Origin: Paenimyroides tangerinum
GTDB lineage: Bacteria > Bacteroidota > Bacteroidia > Flavobacteriales > Flavobacteriaceae
Length of the DNA: 35,683 nt
Assembly (NCBI RefSeq): GCF_003865405.1
Contig: NZ_RQVQ01000029.1
Location: forward strand, 1-35,683
Direction of reading: 5' to 3'
Shown: piece after piece, positions 24,810 to 31,731 of the stretch
Layout: the number at the start of each line of letters is the position of its first letter
Numbering within the stretch: the first letter of the stretch is position 1
Notes under the pieces: generated by a model
What the model was told of the DNA's origin: nothing
Database searches by the model: none
Seen by the model: the letters and a program-made list of their open reading frames with translations, nothing else
Position numbers and translations under genes: made by a program

Positions 24810-25717
24810 TATTTTTTGTCTGTTAAATTAATAAACCAATCTTCTAAACCACCGCGCTTGTTTACGCCATAAATTTGAAAATCATTTTGTACCAAGTTTT
24901 GAATCAATTCTGGAATTTCTTTTTCATTATCTAAAACAAATTGTAAGGTTTTCGAATCGATTTGTGTAACCTCAAAACCATTTAATTTCGAATGGTATTT
25001 TTCAACTTCATCTAAAATAATATCAACCGTAATATTTTTGTTTTTATTACCTAAATCACCAAGTGAACCTTCAAATAATAATTTACCTTGATTGATGATT
25101 CCAACGTGCGTACAGGTTTTTTCAATTTCACTTAATAAATGGCTCGAAATAAAAATAGTAATTCCTTTTTCTTTATTTAATTTTTTAAGAAGTTGACGTA
25201 CTTCGATAATTCCTTGCGGGTCTAATCCGTTTACCGGTTCATCTAAAATCAACAATTCGGGGTCATTCAAAAGTGCCATTCCAATTGCCAAACGCTGTTT
25301 CATTCCCAACGAATATTGTTTTGCTTTTTGTTTTTGGAATTTAGAAAGTTCTACCAATTCTAGTATTTCTTGAATTTTGGAATTTGGAACTTCTTGTATC
25401 GTTGCGATTAGTTTCAAATTATCATAACCCGAAAGATGAAGATATAAAGTAGGAGTTTCGATTATGCTTCCAATTCGTTTAAATATTTGCGGAAGCTGCT
25501 TAGATAAAGTTTCACCGAACAAATAGATAGATTCGTTTTGTTGTTCATTCAACAAACCTGTAATTAAACGCATAGTTGTTGATTTTCCGGCTCCATTTGG
25601 ACCTAAAAAACCATAAATACTTCCTTTTGGAATATTAAGAGATAAGTTTTCTAAAATTTTTCGTTTGTTATTAAACTGAAAATTTAAGTCTTTGGTTTGA
25701 ATAAGATATTCGTTCAT
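24809..25717 (-). CDS. ABC transporter ATP-binding protein
   Basis: 302 residues. Walker A GPNGAGKST (39-47), Q-loop region, signature SLGMKQRL (136-143), Walker B LLILDEP (155-161) and switch His in SSHLLSEIE are all intact. The signature SLGMKQRL and the C-terminal extension (230-302) are typical of BcrA/LanF-type subunits of ABC-2 exporters for peptides or antibiotics. It is translationally coupled to the permease-thioredoxin fusion downstream. The substrate is not evident; self-protection or envelope maintenance is a plausible role. Confidence 0.92.
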   Translation of the reverse strand: MNEYLIQTKDLNFQFNNKRKILENLSLNIPKGSIYGFLGPNGAGKSTTMRLITGLLNEQQNESIYLFGETLSKQLPQIFKRIGSIIETPTLYLHLSGYDNLKLIATIQEVPNSKIQEILELVELSKFQKQKAKQYSLGMKQRLAIGMALLNDPELLILDEPVNGLDPQGIIEVRQLLKKLNKEKGITIFISSHLLSEIEKTCTHVGIINQGKLLFEGSLGDLGNKNKNITVDIILDEVEKYHSKLNGFEVTQIDSKTLQFVLDNEKEIPELIQNLVQNDFQIYGVNKRGGLEDWFINLTDKK

Positions 25718-25970
25718 TTTTTTTATGTTAAAATATAACTTTTAATTTATTTATGAAGTTTTTTTGACTACAAATATTTGTTAAAATGGCTTAGAATAAA
25801 GTGTTTGCTAATTTTTTGTATTGGTGTTTAGAATTTATTGTCTAATAGGGTGTTTTGACCTTTTATTTATAGTGTAAACCCCTTTTATTGTGTTTATGTA
25901 AAATATTATCATTTTTTGGCTTGTTTTTTGATTTTATATACAAAAAAAATAATTTTAAAAACCATTTATT

Positions 25971-26759
25971 ATGAAAAATATTTTTAAAACTTTAGGAATT
26001 TCATCGTTGGCAATTTTTGCTGTTATAGTATTAAGTTGTAATAATGATGATAATTCACCAATTCCTGCCGCAAATTGTATTCCAACAAGTTTACAGAACG
26101 GAATCATTGCATCTTACACATTTGCAAACGGTTCTTTAAATGATTCATCAGGAAATGGTTATCATTTAACGAATTCTACATCTGCTAGTTCTGATGCAGA
26201 CAGAGCAGGAAATGCGAATTGTGCTTTTCATTTCACCAAAGCAAATGGAGAATATTTAGAATATGTTAACCCAACTTTTTTAGATAATATTCAAACACAA
26301 ACTTTTACTATTTCACTTTGGTATAAAAATGAAAATACTAGTTTAAACGATTATGAGTTATTAATTGGAAGAGACATTGGATTACATTGTCCTAATACTT
26401 ACGGGCAATGGTCTTTGGGGTTATATGATTTAAGAAAACCAAATTTTGGTATGAATCAATATTCTACAAATTGGAATTCTAATCCAATAAATTCTATTTC
26501 AGTAACTCCCTCTCAATGGCGACATTTAGTGGTTACAAGCGATGGTAATATTGATTTTAAAATTTACTTGGATAATGTTTTGACTTCTACTCTTGTGGAT
26601 CCAACTTTAGCACCTTGTGGTCCATTAACTAGTAATATTGGAAATCTTTATTTAGGAAAAGATTTCGATGGCTTTTTGGATGATATTGTAATTTATAACC
26701 GAATTTTAACACAAGCAGAAATAACTCAATTATACAATTTAGCTCCTTGTTGTAGTTAA
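25971..26759 (+). CDS. LamG-domain lipoprotein
   Basis: 262 residues. A lipoprotein signal peptide (IVLSC, Cys24) is followed by an acidic NNDDN stretch (possible surface-export signal of Bacteroidota lipoproteins), then a LamG/concanavalin-like domain from about residue 45: SYTFANGSLNDSSGNGYHL, FTISLWYKNENTS, WRHLVVTSDGNIDFKIYLDN and FDGFLDDIVIYNRILTQAEI. Such domains bind glycans or mediate adhesion on the cell surface. No catalytic module is attached. It is monocistronic with a strong terminator at 26780-26822. Confidence 0.88.
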   Translation: MKNIFKTLGISSLAIFAVIVLSCNNDDNSPIPAANCIPTSLQNGIIASYTFANGSLNDSSGNGYHLTNSTSASSDADRAGNANCAFHFTKANGEYLEYVNPTFLDNIQTQTFTISLWYKNENTSLNDYELLIGRDIGLHCPNTYGQWSLGLYDLRKPNFGMNQYSTNWNSNPINSISVTPSQWRHLVVTSDGNIDFKIYLDNVLTSTLVDPTLAPCGPLTSNIGNLYLGKDFDGFLDDIVIYNRILTQAEITQLYNLAPCCS

Positions 26760-26779
26760 TTTTAATTTTTCGTTAATTA

Positions 26780-26822
26780 AAAATCCGAGATGTTTATTGT
26801 TTTAAACTCTCGGATTTTGTTT
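26780..26822. terminator. Bidirectional terminator
   Basis: Perfect 11-bp stem AAAATCCGAGA (26780-26790) / TCTCGGATTTT (26808-26818) between two convergent genes, with A and T runs on both sides. Confidence 0.85.
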
Positions 26823-26829
26823 ATGATAT

Positions 26830-27678
26830 TTATTCTTGTTTTGGTTGTGGTAAGATCAAAACCGGAACATCTGAATGATAGGATAATTGTTTACTTAAAC
26901 TTGAAGTGAACAAACGTTCAAAGAAATTTAATTGACGTTTTACAATGCACATCACATCAATTAAATGTTCATCAATGAAATAGAAAACACTTTCTTCTAA
27001 GTTCGGATTTAAAACCGTATAAATTTTTACTTTATCGTTATTAAAATATTCTTTCCATTTTTTAATAACGTCTACAATTTCACGATTTTCTTTTCGTAAA
27101 ACGTGTAATAGTTTAACTTCAGCATTTATAGCCGTTGCGATTCTAATAATTCGGTCAATTCCAACTTTATCAGATTCGTTTAGCATAGTTGCAAAACCAA
27201 ACGAAAACAAGCTTCTAAATTTAGCTTTTGCTGGAACACTCAATATTGGAATATCGATGCTATTAATTACATTAACTGTATTTGAACCTAATAATTTCTT
27301 TTCAAGAGAATGGTTGCCATTAGTTCCCATTACCACAAAATCAATTGCTTCATCTTTAATAATTCGTTTCATATTCATTAGAAGTAAACCTTCTTCAAAA
27401 ATAAATGTAAGTTTTACATCTTCAAGACCATATTCAGCTGCAACTTTACGTAAAATCGGACCTTCGTTTTTGTAACGTTCAAAATTGTTTAGTTCAATAC
27501 TTTCGTAAACTCCTTGAATTAATTCGGGTTGACCACCACTAGTAGTTGAAATTATGGGCATTTCATAAGAGTGTAAAACAAAAATTTCTGCGTTAATACT
27601 TTTTGCTAAATGCAAAGCATAAACAAATGCATTAGAAGCGGTTGTAGAAAAGTCTGTAGGGAAAAGAATTTTTTTCAT
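26830..27678 (-). CDS. Tandem universal stress protein
   Basis: 282 residues made of two UspA-like domains. Domain 1 (1-150) begins KKILFPTDFSTTASNAFVYALHLAKSINAEIFVLH and ends with DFVVMGTNGNHSLEKKLLGSNTVNVINSIDIPILSVP, which retains the ATP-binding G-x2-G-x9-G(S/N)-like signature in modified form. Domain 2 (155-282) is more degenerate (ending CIVKRQLNFFERLFTSSLSK and HSDVPVLILP). Double-Usp proteins are common in Flavobacteriaceae and are linked to stress survival. It is divergent from mnmE. The role is general; no partner is indicated. Confidence 0.9.
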   Translation of the reverse strand: MKKILFPTDFSTTASNAFVYALHLAKSINAEIFVLHSYEMPIISTTSGGQPELIQGVYESIELNNFERYKNEGPILRKVAAEYGLEDVKLTFIFEEGLLLMNMKRIIKDEAIDFVVMGTNGNHSLEKKLLGSNTVNVINSIDIPILSVPAKAKFRSLFSFGFATMLNESDKVGIDRIIRIATAINAEVKLLHVLRKENREIVDVIKKWKEYFNNDKVKIYTVLNPNLEESVFYFIDEHLIDVMCIVKRQLNFFERLFTSSLSKQLSYHSDVPVLILPQPKQE

Positions 27679-27785
27679 AATTATGTTGTTTAGCTTGACT
27701 AATATACGAAATGTTCTTTTAAAATCGATACTTAACCGATTATTTTGATAGAAATAAAACCCTTCAAATTTTGTTTAAATAATTG

Positions 27786-27793
27786 TATTTTTG
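27786..27793 (+). promoter_or_regulatory. -7 element of mnmE
   Basis: TATTTTTG matches TAnnTTTG and lies 18 bp upstream of the mnmE ATG at 27812, implying a very short leader. It also contains the TTG (27791) that could be mistaken for an upstream start. Confidence 0.55.
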
Positions 27794-27811
27794 CATAAAT
27801 TTTCAAACATT

Positions 27812-29212
27812 ATGATTTTACAAGATACTATTGTTGCTTTAGCGACTCCTTCGGGAGCAGGGGCAATTGCTGTGATTCGAGTTTCTGGTCCGAAAGCTAT
27901 TGAAATTGTAGCTCCTTTATTTCAGTCGATAAAAGGAAAAGATTTGACCAAACAAAAATCACATACTTTACATCTTGGACATCTGGTTGAAGATACAAAA
28001 GTTTATGACCAAGTTTTGATTTCTTTATTTAAAGGAACCAATTCTTACACAGGAGAACCAACAGTAGAAATTTCGTGTCACGGTTCAACCTTCATTCAGC
28101 AACAAATTATTCAATTATTACTTCGTAAAGGTTGTAGAATGGCGACTCCGGGTGAGTTTACAATGCGTTCGTTCTTGAACGGAAAAATGGATTTATCTCA
28201 AGCTGAAGCTGTTTCTGATTTAATCGCTTCTGATAACGAAGCTTCCCATCAAATTGCAATGCAACAAATGCGTGGTGGTTTCTCAAATGAAATTGCGAAA
28301 TTGCGTGAAGAATTATTAAACTTTGCTTCATTAATCGAGTTGGAATTAGATTTCTCTGAAGAAGATGTTGAATTCGCAGACCGTACAGCCTTTAGAGAAT
28401 TAGTTAATCGTATTGAGTTTGTTCTAAAACGTTTGATTGATTCTTTTGCTGTAGGAAACGTAATCAAAAACGGAATACCTGTTGCGATTGTTGGAGAACC
28501 AAATGTTGGAAAATCTACTTTATTAAACGCTTTGTTAAATGAAGAACGTGCCATTGTTTCTGATATTGCTGGAACAACTCGCGATACTATTGAAGATGAA
28601 TTGGTAATCAACGGCATTGGTTTCCGTTTTATAGATACCGCTGGAATTCGTGAAACAAAAGATGTTGTTGAAAGCATCGGAATTCAAAAAACGTTTGAGA
28701 AAATTGAACAAGCACAAGTGGTACTTTATTTGTTCGAAAGTTTAAAGTTTAAGGAGCAAAGTTCTGATTATATTATTGAAATCGAACGTATAAAGAATAA
28801 ATATCCGCAAAAACCATTAGTTGTTGTTATCAATAAAATCGACTTGCTTTCAGAAACTGAAATTCAGAATATTAAGTTACAACTTGAAACATTGAATGTT
28901 AAATTACAAACCATTTCAGCTAAAAATAAAATAGGAGTAGAGGAACTTAAGAATGCATTATTAAACTTTGTAGATACCGGAGCTTTACGTAATAATGAAA
29001 CCATTATAACGAATACACGCCATTACGATTCATTACTAAAAGCTTTGGAAGAAATTGAAAAAGTGAAGTGGGGATTGGATGGAAATTTATCTGCTGATTT
29101 AATGGCAATTGACATCCGTCAAGCATTATATTATTTCGGTGAAATTACAGGTCAAGTAACTAATGATGAGTTGCTTGGAAATATTTTTGCTAATTTTTGT
29201 ATCGGAAAGTAA
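27812..29212 (+). CDS. mnmE: tRNA modification GTPase MnmE
   Basis: 466 residues from the ATG at 27812 (MILQDTIVALATPSGAGAIA), which is the standard MnmE start; an in-frame TTG at 27791 lies inside the promoter and was rejected. The protein has an N-terminal tetrahydrofolate-binding domain, a helical domain split around the inserted G domain (G1 GEPNVGKST at about 228-236, then IAGTTRDT, DTAG and NKID), and the conserved C-terminal FCIGK with the catalytic cysteine. With MnmG it installs the 5-carboxymethylaminomethyl group on the wobble uridine of tRNAs. It is monocistronic; an IS30 remnant abuts its 3' end. Confidence 0.96.
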   Translation: MILQDTIVALATPSGAGAIAVIRVSGPKAIEIVAPLFQSIKGKDLTKQKSHTLHLGHLVEDTKVYDQVLISLFKGTNSYTGEPTVEISCHGSTFIQQQIIQLLLRKGCRMATPGEFTMRSFLNGKMDLSQAEAVSDLIASDNEASHQIAMQQMRGGFSNEIAKLREELLNFASLIELELDFSEEDVEFADRTAFRELVNRIEFVLKRLIDSFAVGNVIKNGIPVAIVGEPNVGKSTLLNALLNEERAIVSDIAGTTRDTIEDELVINGIGFRFIDTAGIRETKDVVESIGIQKTFEKIEQAQVVLYLFESLKFKEQSSDYIIEIERIKNKYPQKPLVVVINKIDLLSETEIQNIKLQLETLNVKLQTISAKNKIGVEELKNALLNFVDTGALRNNETIITNTRHYDSLLKALEEIEKVKWGLDGNLSADLMAIDIRQALYYFGEITGQVTNDELLGNIFANFCIGK

Positions 29213-29221
29213 AAGGCTGGT

Positions 29222-29480
29222 TCAAGTGATATATACAACACCTTTACTTGTATCTAATTTTAGAGTAAATATTTTGTTAGGCGATTTAAAACTAAATCTT
29301 TTTCGGATCTATTGTTTAATAGAATAACAACCTTATTAATTTGTTCTTGGGTTATGTTTTCAAAATTCGTCATTTTAGGATAATATTGACTTACTAAACC
29401 TTTTATAATTTCATTAGCACCTCTTTCCTAATTATGATATAGTTCGGCAGAAAAGTAATCTATATGCAGCATTTATGAGT
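29222..29480 (-). pseudogene. IS30-family transposase C-terminal remnant
   Basis: Read on the minus strand: DYFSAELYHN, stop, ERGANEIIKGLVSQYYPK, then TNFENITQEQINKVVILLNN, a frameshift near 29288, then KSPNKIFTLKLDTSKGVVYI and TGA (29222-29224). The order matches the C-terminus of IS30 transposases (YF-x-WERG-x-NEN-x-NGLIRQYFPKGT..., LNNRP..., TPNE-x-F); the Trp of WERG has become TAG. Only the last 80 or so codons remain, with at least one stop and one frameshift, 9 bp from the mnmE stop. No inverted repeat is evident. Confidence 0.75.
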
Positions 29481-29487
29481 TGAATCC

Positions 29488-30040
29488 CTAGTTTTTAGTG
29501 AAATCTAATTTATTAAAATAAATGTTTTTTTTCCTGTGTTCTAAATCAACAATCATAATCATCGCATAAATTCTTGAAGTTTCAGTAACTTCATCGTAGT
29601 AATCAAAATCAATAAAACTTCCTACTAAAATTAAAACATCATCATTTAACCATTTTGCTTCATCGAATCCACAAGTTGGGTCACAAAAATTAATTCGTTT
29701 TTCGCTTCTATTCTTAATGTCCAAAAGCTTTGTTTCTTGGTCAACATCACCATAGAAATTAAAATCTGTTGCATAAGTTTTAGACGGATTGTAAACGATA
29801 AATTCATTAGAAGTATTTAAATACAAATTCCAATCGCTAGCATCAAATTGTGAAAATGTATTCATTTCAATCTCTGATGAAGTTTCAGTTACAAAGTTAT
29901 CGAAAGCTAAGTTTGGAAAATAATTGATAAATTCAGGGAAATTTTCCCGAATTAAGAATTCATATGATTTTAAATTTTGTGCTCTTGTTTCACTAATAAA
30001 ACAAATTATCAGTATTAAGAGAATGATATTTTTTTTTCAT
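29488..30040 (-). pseudogene. Secreted protein gene frameshifted in an A9 tract
   Basis: The uninterrupted ATG frame covers only 29488-29865 (125 codons), but its frame stays open upstream to about 30027 and encodes a perfect signal peptide (IILLILIICFISETRAQ) and 40 more residues. An ATG at 30038-30040 precedes it, followed by nine A; with eight A the product would read MKKNIILLIL and be about 183 aa, exported. The extra A shifts the frame. The mature part has CDPTCGFDEAKWLNDDVLILVGSFIDFD, with a CxxxC pair, but no family I recognise. Either a genuine null mutation, homopolymer slippage able to switch the gene, or a sequencing error. Confidence 0.65.
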
Positions 30041-30159
30041 TTACAACGAAATTGAGTTGGTTAAGATTAAAGATAGAAATTTATTTTTTCACTTCTACAT
30101 TCTCTATTTATTCATTAATACTTTAAATAATAAATTAGAATGACTTAACTATCTTTCAA

Positions 30160-30280
30160 ACTTTTTTGGGCAGCTGCTAAAGCACCGCGCTGTTCGTTTC
30201 TAGTCCTCGTGTGTTTTTTGAAAAAAAACACACTGTGGGCTAACCACTACCATCGCTGCTGCGAGTTTTGTTTTTTATAA
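30160..30280. repeat. GC-rich intergenic element with a palindrome
   Basis: Within an AT-rich gap, this stretch is rich in GC words (GGGCAGCTGCTAAAGCACCG at the left, GGGCTAACCACTACCATCGC at the right). It has a perfect 11-bp hairpin in the middle: GTGTGTTTTTT (30209-30219) / AAAAAACACAC (30223-30233). It resembles multi-copy intergenic sequences I associate with Flavobacteriaceae genomes; copy number cannot be checked here. The surrounding gap 30041-30936 holds no supported gene besides this element, the repeats at 30552-30661 and the aconitase fragment. Confidence 0.4.
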
Positions 30281-30551
30281 AATAATTGAGATTTATAAGC
30301 CGTTTGTTTTTCAATTTGAAAGTAAACAAATGAATTACTATAATTTCATAATAGTAAATGCTACAGAAACGAAACCTTTATCGGTTATCTCACTGGATTT
30401 GGTTTACTCCGTACAATTCGCAAGCTCGATTTAGTGACTCAAAAGCGTATTTGAATTCGATACTACATCACAAAAAAACAAGCTAATTTATAGTAATTTT
30501 AGAGCTGTTTTTTAACCTCTGAAAACCCTTGTAAATACTAGGCTTAAAAAC

Positions 30552-30661
30552 GGTCTAGACGATTTACCCAAAAGGTCTAGACGATTTACTCAAAAGGTCT
30601 AGACGATTTACTCAAAAGGTCTAGACGATTTACCTAAAAGGTCTGGGCAATTTACTTAAAA
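30552..30661. repeat. Five tandem copies of a 22-bp unit
   Basis: Five contiguous units of 22 bp starting at 30552, 30574, 30596, 30618 and 30640. The core is GGTCTAGACGATTTAC followed by a 6-base AT/C-rich spacer ending AAAA. Units 1-4 differ only in the two bases after TTTAC; unit 5 is diverged (GGTCTGGGCAATTTAC). Each intact unit contains the palindrome TCTAGA. The period is two helical turns and not a multiple of three, so it is not coding. Confidence 0.95.
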
Positions 30662-30850
30662 CCTATAGTGAATTTATTTACATAACAGAATAATATCAAA
30701 ATTGGTGTTTAATAAGAATCAATATTTTATTGTATTAACTCTGTTTTTATTTTTTAGGATTTATTAAATCAATTTAAGATTGTTTGTTAACATTTGATAT
30801 ATTTACCGTAAAACACGTTAATAACCAAAAAGAAAAATATATTTTGGTTC

Positions 30851-30915
30851 TTGATATTGAAATGATTAAAAATGTTTACGAAAATATGCCTACCAAAGAA
30901 GAAAAATTAAATAAT
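30851..30915 (+). pseudogene. Duplicated fragment of the aconitase gene start
   Basis: Positions 30851-30891 match 31739-31779 of the aconitase gene at 38 of 41 bases and encode DIEMIKNVYENMP against [13 protein letters not shown]. The frame continues TKEEKLNN and hits TAA at 30916. There is no start codon equivalent to the aconitase ATG. All three base differences are at codon positions expected from simple drift. Confidence 0.7.
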
Positions 30916-30936
30916 TAAGTATTAAAATCATTAGAA

Positions 30937-31182
30937 ATGTCTATTCGTAAAATAATTTTAATCCTTATATTAAACGTTATTTTTCTTTTATTATATGGAT
31001 TTTATAGAGAATATCAAATATTTTATGTTTCATATTTTAATCAAATTGAATATATCCATATTGGATTTATTGATACAAAAGAAGTTCCAACTAAGATTGA
31101 AATTTTGTTTTCAGGATTCACGAATTTGTGTATTTTGATTACTAGTTCATTGATTAGTATTATAATTATTAATAGAAAATGA
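30937..31182 (+). CDS. Small two-helix membrane protein
   Basis: 81 residues: an N-terminal hydrophobic helix (IILILILNVIFLLLYGF, 6-22), a polar middle with several aromatic residues (YREYQIFYVSYFNQIEYIHI), and a C-terminal helix (NLCILITSSLISIIIIN). Both ends should face the cytoplasm. No family recognised. Its stop overlaps the next start by 4 bp (ATGA), so the two are coupled. Both lie between the duplicated aconitase fragment and the true aconitase gene, in a decayed region, and may be recent insertions. Confidence 0.6.
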   Translation: MSIRKIILILILNVIFLLLYGFYREYQIFYVSYFNQIEYIHIGFIDTKEVPTKIEILFSGFTNLCILITSSLISIIIINRK

Positions 31183-31475
31183 ATTTTATGAAAACTAGTT
31201 TTGAAAGCAATGCGTTTGTAATAAAGAATAAAATATATTTTCAAATTGAAAAATCATTTCTAGATATTCTTGAAATGAATGCGATAGAAGAGCTAGATAT
31301 TTTAGACAAAAATATCTCAATTAATCCCCAAAACATAGAATATTCTTTAACAGAGCTTAATTATCATCAATTTAAGACTCCTGTTTTTAATGATTTATTG
31401 ATTGAAATTGGTAGTTTTACTTTGGTTTATTCAGATGAAAATGAATTAATAGATGAGTTTTTTGTGATTTATTAA
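31179..31475 (+). CDS. Small soluble protein of unknown function
   Basis: 98 residues, acidic, no signal peptide or membrane segment; predicted mixed alpha/beta (FVIKNKIYFQIEKSFLDILE and IEIGSFTLVYSDENELIDEF). It overlaps the small membrane-protein gene by 4 bp. Not recognised. Small acidic soluble proteins coupled to a membrane protein can be immunity or regulatory proteins, but nothing here proves that. Confidence 0.6.
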   Translation: MNFMKTSFESNAFVIKNKIYFQIEKSFLDILEMNAIEELDILDKNISINPQNIEYSLTELNYHQFKTPVFNDLLIEIGSFTLVYSDENELIDEFFVIY

Positions 31476-31731
31476 TAGATGTGATTGTTTTATAATTAAC
31501 TAAACATCGAAGATTTAAATAATCGTCCTTTAAGAAAACTAACCAAAGATATAACTGAAGAATTGAAAATATTTTAATACATTTCTATAATCTATATTCT
31601 TTTCTCTATTTTCTCAAAACAAATAGAATCATTTTAAATAGAGTATGTTAACAATCTTTTAAAAAGGGTTACCAAAAATATTTAGTAAATTGGAGAAGGT
31701 TTTTAATTCAACAAATAAAAAAATAAAAATT
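31476..31731. other. Gap before aconitase with possible decayed coding sequence
   Basis: From about 31505 a short frame reads NIEDLNNRPLRKLTKDITEE, then LKIF and a stop (TAA at 31574-31576), without a start. TTAAATAAT (31515-31523) repeats the sequence at 30907-30915, where the aconitase fragment ends, and the frame is the same in both (L-N-N). It could be the second half of that fragment, split by the two small genes, or a transposase tail (LNNRP is common there). The remainder is an AT-rich leader of the aconitase gene without a consensus promoter. Confidence 0.35.

Noticed and set aside
27791..27811. Upstream in-frame TTG as the mnmE start
   Set aside because: The TTG is part of the TATTTTTG promoter element, and the ATG at 27812 gives the normal MnmE N-terminus.
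30552..30661. CRISPR array
   Set aside because: The 22-bp units are directly contiguous with no unique spacers, and no cas genes are present.
31690..31731. Upstream in-frame TTG as the acnA start
   Set aside because: It adds a Lys/Asn-rich stretch unlike aconitases; the ATG at 31732 gives the expected MAFDIEMI start.
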